Positions 7,892-10,061 of a stretch of 10,061 bases of DNA are shown here, one piece after another. Within the stretch, counting starts at the first letter, position 1, and every line of letters begins with the position of its first letter. The notes under the pieces are model-generated. The model worked only from the letters and a program-made list of their open reading frames with translations. It was not told where the DNA came from and ran no database searches. The stretch is taken from contig BNWD01000025.1 in NCBI GenBank assembly GCA_025998575.1, positions 1-10,061 on the forward strand, given 5' to 3'. A program made the translations under genes and the position numbers. Source of the stretch: Alphaproteobacteria bacterium. GTDB lineage: Bacteria > Pseudomonadota > Alphaproteobacteria > RUG11792.

Positions 7892-8963
7892 ATGAGTTTT
7901 GCTGTGAAAGGAGCGAAAGATCTGAATTTTCTGGCTTTGGTGGCTATTGTTATCGGCAGCCAGATTGGCTCTAGCACGTTCATCACGCCTGCTACGCTTG
8001 CTCCATTTGGTTGCGTGGGCCTTCTTGGCTGGCTAGTTTCTGTTGCTGGCGCCATATCTCTTGCGTTAGTTTTCTCTGATTTATCTTCGCATTTGCCAAA
8101 AAATGGCGGGCCGCACGTTTATGTCGCGGCTGCATTTGGTCGAATGCAGGATTCTTCACTGCTTGGGTTTATTGGCTCATATCGTGGGCAAGCAATTCGC
8201 TTTTGCTAGTCACGATTATGCTCAATTTGAGAACGATAACTGGGCCGCTGTCTTCTGTGTCTATAATATTAATAGAATGCGGCATTTTGCTAGCAGTCAC
8301 GCTCGCAAACATAGTTGGAGTCAAATTTTCTGGCAAACTGGAAACTGTTCTAGCTGCCATAAAGATAGTGCCATTGCTGATTTTACCGATCATTTTTTTC
8401 ATGTTTTTCGATCCATCGCATTTCAAATTTTCATCTGCAGTTTTCAACGGAGATGCTATTTTATCGATTTCACAAACTGCATTGTTAACTTTTTGGGGCT
8501 TCATTGGCCTAGAGAGCGCAACAACTCCAGCCGAAAGAGTAAGCGATCCAAAAAAGACTATCCCGCGCGCTATAATCATTGGAACTGCTTGCGTTGCGTT
8601 CGTATATATCATTAACACAGTCTCAATAATTGGTGTTGTTGGATTTAGTTCATTAGCAAACTCAAGCGCTCCATACGCTGTTGTTATCGAGAAAATTTTC
8701 GGTAATTTTAGCGCTATTGGCATCTCAATCATGGCCATTATCGTTTGCGTAGGAACCTTGAATGCTTGGACGTTGACAGGCAGCCAAATCGCTTATGGTG
8801 CATATAATGACGGCCTGTTCCCGAGACTTTTCGGCAAAACTAACAAAGCTGGCGCTCCGATAACTGCCCTCGTTATATCCGCTGTCGGCATGCTACCATT
8901 TATGATAATCGAGCAAATGGATTGCTGGAGGCCTTTAACATAAAAGCATTGAGAAAATGTTAA
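7892..8963 (+). pseudogene. APC-family amino acid/polyamine permease, frameshifted and truncated
   Basis: Remains of an inner-membrane permease of the APC superfamily, closest in pattern to the PotE/AdiC/CadB basic amino acid and polyamine exchangers. The first 84 residues (7892-8143) hold the first helix with the substrate-site loop as GSQIGSSTF (22-30), helix 2, and PKNGGPHVYVAAAFG (69-83). The match continues one frame lower from 8143 with NAGFFTAWVYWLISWASNS, so one base, probably an A of an original CGAAAT, is missing near 8143. This second part (8143-8940) keeps the helix 6 pattern LLTFWGFIGLESA, with the Trp and the Glu matching AdiC Trp202 and Glu208, and NDGLFPRLFGKTNKAGAP. It stops at 8943; GLLEAFNI in the next frame (8919-8942) suggests another break. 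About 350 residues remain against about 440 usual, so the last helices are lost. No ribosome site stronger than AGGG at 7886-7889 is seen. A sequencing error at 8143 cannot be excluded. Confidence 0.75.
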
Positions 8964-8998
8964 CGACTATGTGAATTTCTTGTGAAAAAAGTTGTTAA
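8960..8998. repeat. Inverted repeat after the permease remnant
   Basis: TTAACGACT (8960-8968) pairs with AGTTGTTAA (8990-8998) with eight Watson-Crick pairs and one G-U pair, around a 21-base loop. It follows the remains of the permease and precedes the lysC promoter. No T-run follows, so it is not a typical terminator; an operator or chance pairing is possible. Confidence 0.35.
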
Positions 8999-9043
8999 TA
9001 AGTCTGCGGCATTCATTTAAATACAAACATCAGCTATTTGAGC

Positions 9044-9072
9044 TTCAGCCATTTTGCATAAGCTGTTATAAT
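9044..9072 (+). promoter_or_regulatory. Putative extended -10 promoter of lysC
   Basis: TTCAGC (9044-9049) is followed by a 17-base spacer and TATAAT (9067-9072), with the extended -10 TG one base before it (9064-9065). The start would be near 9079 and the leader about 20 bases long. GGAGA at 9086-9090, nine bases before the ATG, is the best Shine-Dalgarno in the window. The leader is too short to contain a lysine riboswitch. Confidence 0.55.
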
Positions 9073-9099
9073 GTGCTGGTTGGTTGGAGAATGGGTTAG

Positions 9100-9990
9100 A
9101 TGGCGTTATATGTTTTGAAATTCGGCGGTTCGTCCGTCGCGACAACTGCGAGGATCAGAAAATCAGCCGAAATTGTTGCGAACGTCAGGAATCGCGGGCA
9201 TTTGGTCGCTGTCGTGACCTCGGCCATGCAGGGAGTAACCAACCAATTAATAGACGTTGCAAAGGCATTTTGCGATTCCTTTGTCAACCGTGAATATGAC
9301 GCGATCATCAGTTCAGGGGAGCAGGTTGCGGCTGGGCTATTTGCACTGTGTTTGGGTTCTATCGGAATTTCGGCAAAATCTATGCTCGGATGGCAAATCC
9401 CAATTAGAACATCTGGCTTTTTCTCGCAAGGCTTCATATCATCTGTCAACAAAGACGTAATTTTAAATGAAATTTTAACGAATGGGACGACTCCTGTTAT
9501 CGCTGGATTTCAAGGGATTTCAGACGAAAACGAGATAATGACGATAGGGCGCGGAGGCTCGGACGCTACGGCTTGTGCCGTTTCGTGCGCGATCGGAGCA
9601 GACGAATGCTTCATATACACTGACGTCGATGGCGTCTATACGGCCGACCCTCGAGTTGTTTTGAACTCGAAGCGTCTCACTCAGATTTCTTATGACGAAA
9701 TGTTGGTTTTGGCGTCGCTCGGCGCCAAGGTTTTGCAGGATAAGTCGGTCTGCATAGCCAAGCAATGTGGCGTGAAATTGAGGGTGTTGTCGAGTTTTTC
9801 GGAAGGAGGAGAGACGATTGTGACTAACGAAACCACGTATCAAAATGACAGAAAAATTGCCGGTATAGCGCATAACACTAGCGTTTGCATTATCAATATT
9901 TCTGGAGATTTCAACGGTTCTGAGCTAACAGAAAGGCTCTATTTTAATAAAATTAATTTAGAATTTATTTCGTTTTTTAATCAAAATTAA
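9100..9990 (+). CDS. lysC: Aspartate kinase, cut short in the first ACT domain
   Basis: Aspartate kinase phosphorylates aspartate to aspartyl-4-phosphate, the first step towards diaminopimelate for peptidoglycan and lysine, threonine and methionine. The catalytic domain is complete: KFGGSSVA (7-14), SGEQVAAG (72-79), the nucleotide and aspartate motif GRGGSDATA (151-159), YTDVDGVYTADPR (173-185) and the SLGAKVLQ stretch (206-213). The protein stops after 296 residues, within the first ACT domain (from about 252), whereas LysC usually has about 400 residues with two ACT domains for lysine feedback. The same frame stays open from 9991 to the window end (23 codons), and that stretch fits the rest of an ACT domain, so TAA at 9988-9990 may be a nonsense mutation. 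The product could be an inactive remnant, a feedback-free enzyme, or a gene completed beyond the window. No partner gene of the pathway is nearby. Confidence 0.85.
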   Translation: MALYVLKFGGSSVATTARIRKSAEIVANVRNRGHLVAVVTSAMQGVTNQLIDVAKAFCDSFVNREYDAIISSGEQVAAGLFALCLGSIGISAKSMLGWQIPIRTSGFFSQGFISSVNKDVILNEILTNGTTPVIAGFQGISDENEIMTIGRGGSDATACAVSCAIGADECFIYTDVDGVYTADPRVVLNSKRLTQISYDEMLVLASLGAKVLQDKSVCIAKQCGVKLRVLSSFSEGGETIVTNETTYQNDRKIAGIAHNTSVCIINISGDFNGSELTERLYFNKINLEFISFFNQN

Positions 9991-10061
9991 TATTTTTGGA
10001 TTGCAAAAATTAAGATTTTTAATTTGAAAACAATTTTGAATAACATTCTTAACTTACCATT
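9991..10061 (+). pseudogene. Possible in-frame continuation of lysC after the stop
   Basis: Reading on in the lysC frame gives 23 codons without a stop up to the window edge, including FWIAKIKIFNLKTILNNI. Together with INLEFISFFNQN before the stop it has the beta strand-strand-helix order expected in an ACT domain. The stretch is extremely AT-rich, so an open frame of this length could arise by chance (roughly one in seven by my estimate). It is probably the decaying 3' part of lysC. Confidence 0.35.

Noticed and set aside
8135-8150. Programmed frameshifting as explanation for the two permease frames
   Set aside because: No slippery heptamer is present and APC permeases are not known to use recoding; a deletion is simpler.
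8103-8738. Other long frames on both strands across the permease
   Set aside because: They are shadows; only the two sense frames show transporter helices and conserved APC patterns.

Overview
The window looks like part of a reduced, AT-rich genome of an intracellular alphaproteobacterium of the Rickettsiales or Holosporales type. This is inferred from the A/T-rich gaps, the weak ribosome-binding sites, the style of the proteins, a polyamine/basic amino acid exchanger-type permease, and two neighbouring metabolic/transport genes that look broken or truncated. Stop codons are TAA and TAG and Trp is TGG, so the standard bacterial code fits. No taxonomic search was possible, so the assignment is an inference.

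Layout: 1-1290 is about 1.3 kb without a recognisable gene, very AT-rich, with a few palindromes and one less AT-rich 52-bp element. At 1291-2403 (+) is an ExbB/TolQ/MotA-like inner-membrane channel protein with a long coiled-coil tail and no partner gene in the window. It converges on a minus-strand pair read from 7648 down to 2573: a Do/HtrA-family serine protease (DegP-like) followed, after a 3-base gap, by mfd, the transcription-repair coupling factor. At 7892-8963 (+), divergent from the protease gene, is an APC-superfamily amino acid/polyamine permease interrupted by an apparent one-base deletion near 8143, with a possible second break near 8919 and loss of its C-terminus. At 9100-9990 (+) is aspartate kinase (lysC). 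Its catalytic domain is intact, but it stops inside the first ACT regulatory domain, and the same frame stays open after the stop to the window edge.

The two minus-strand genes are probably cotranscribed from a promoter near 7697-7725. The three plus-strand genes each have a plausible own promoter; those of the permease and lysC have extended -10 boxes. The genes do not form one pathway: envelope energy transduction, envelope protein quality control, DNA repair, host-metabolite uptake and the first step of the diaminopimelate/lysine route are side by side. I saw no mobile element, CRISPR array, tRNA or rRNA, and no convincing novel multi-gene system. The most informative signals are the ongoing gene decay at 7.9-10 kb and the unusual architecture of the DegP-like protein.
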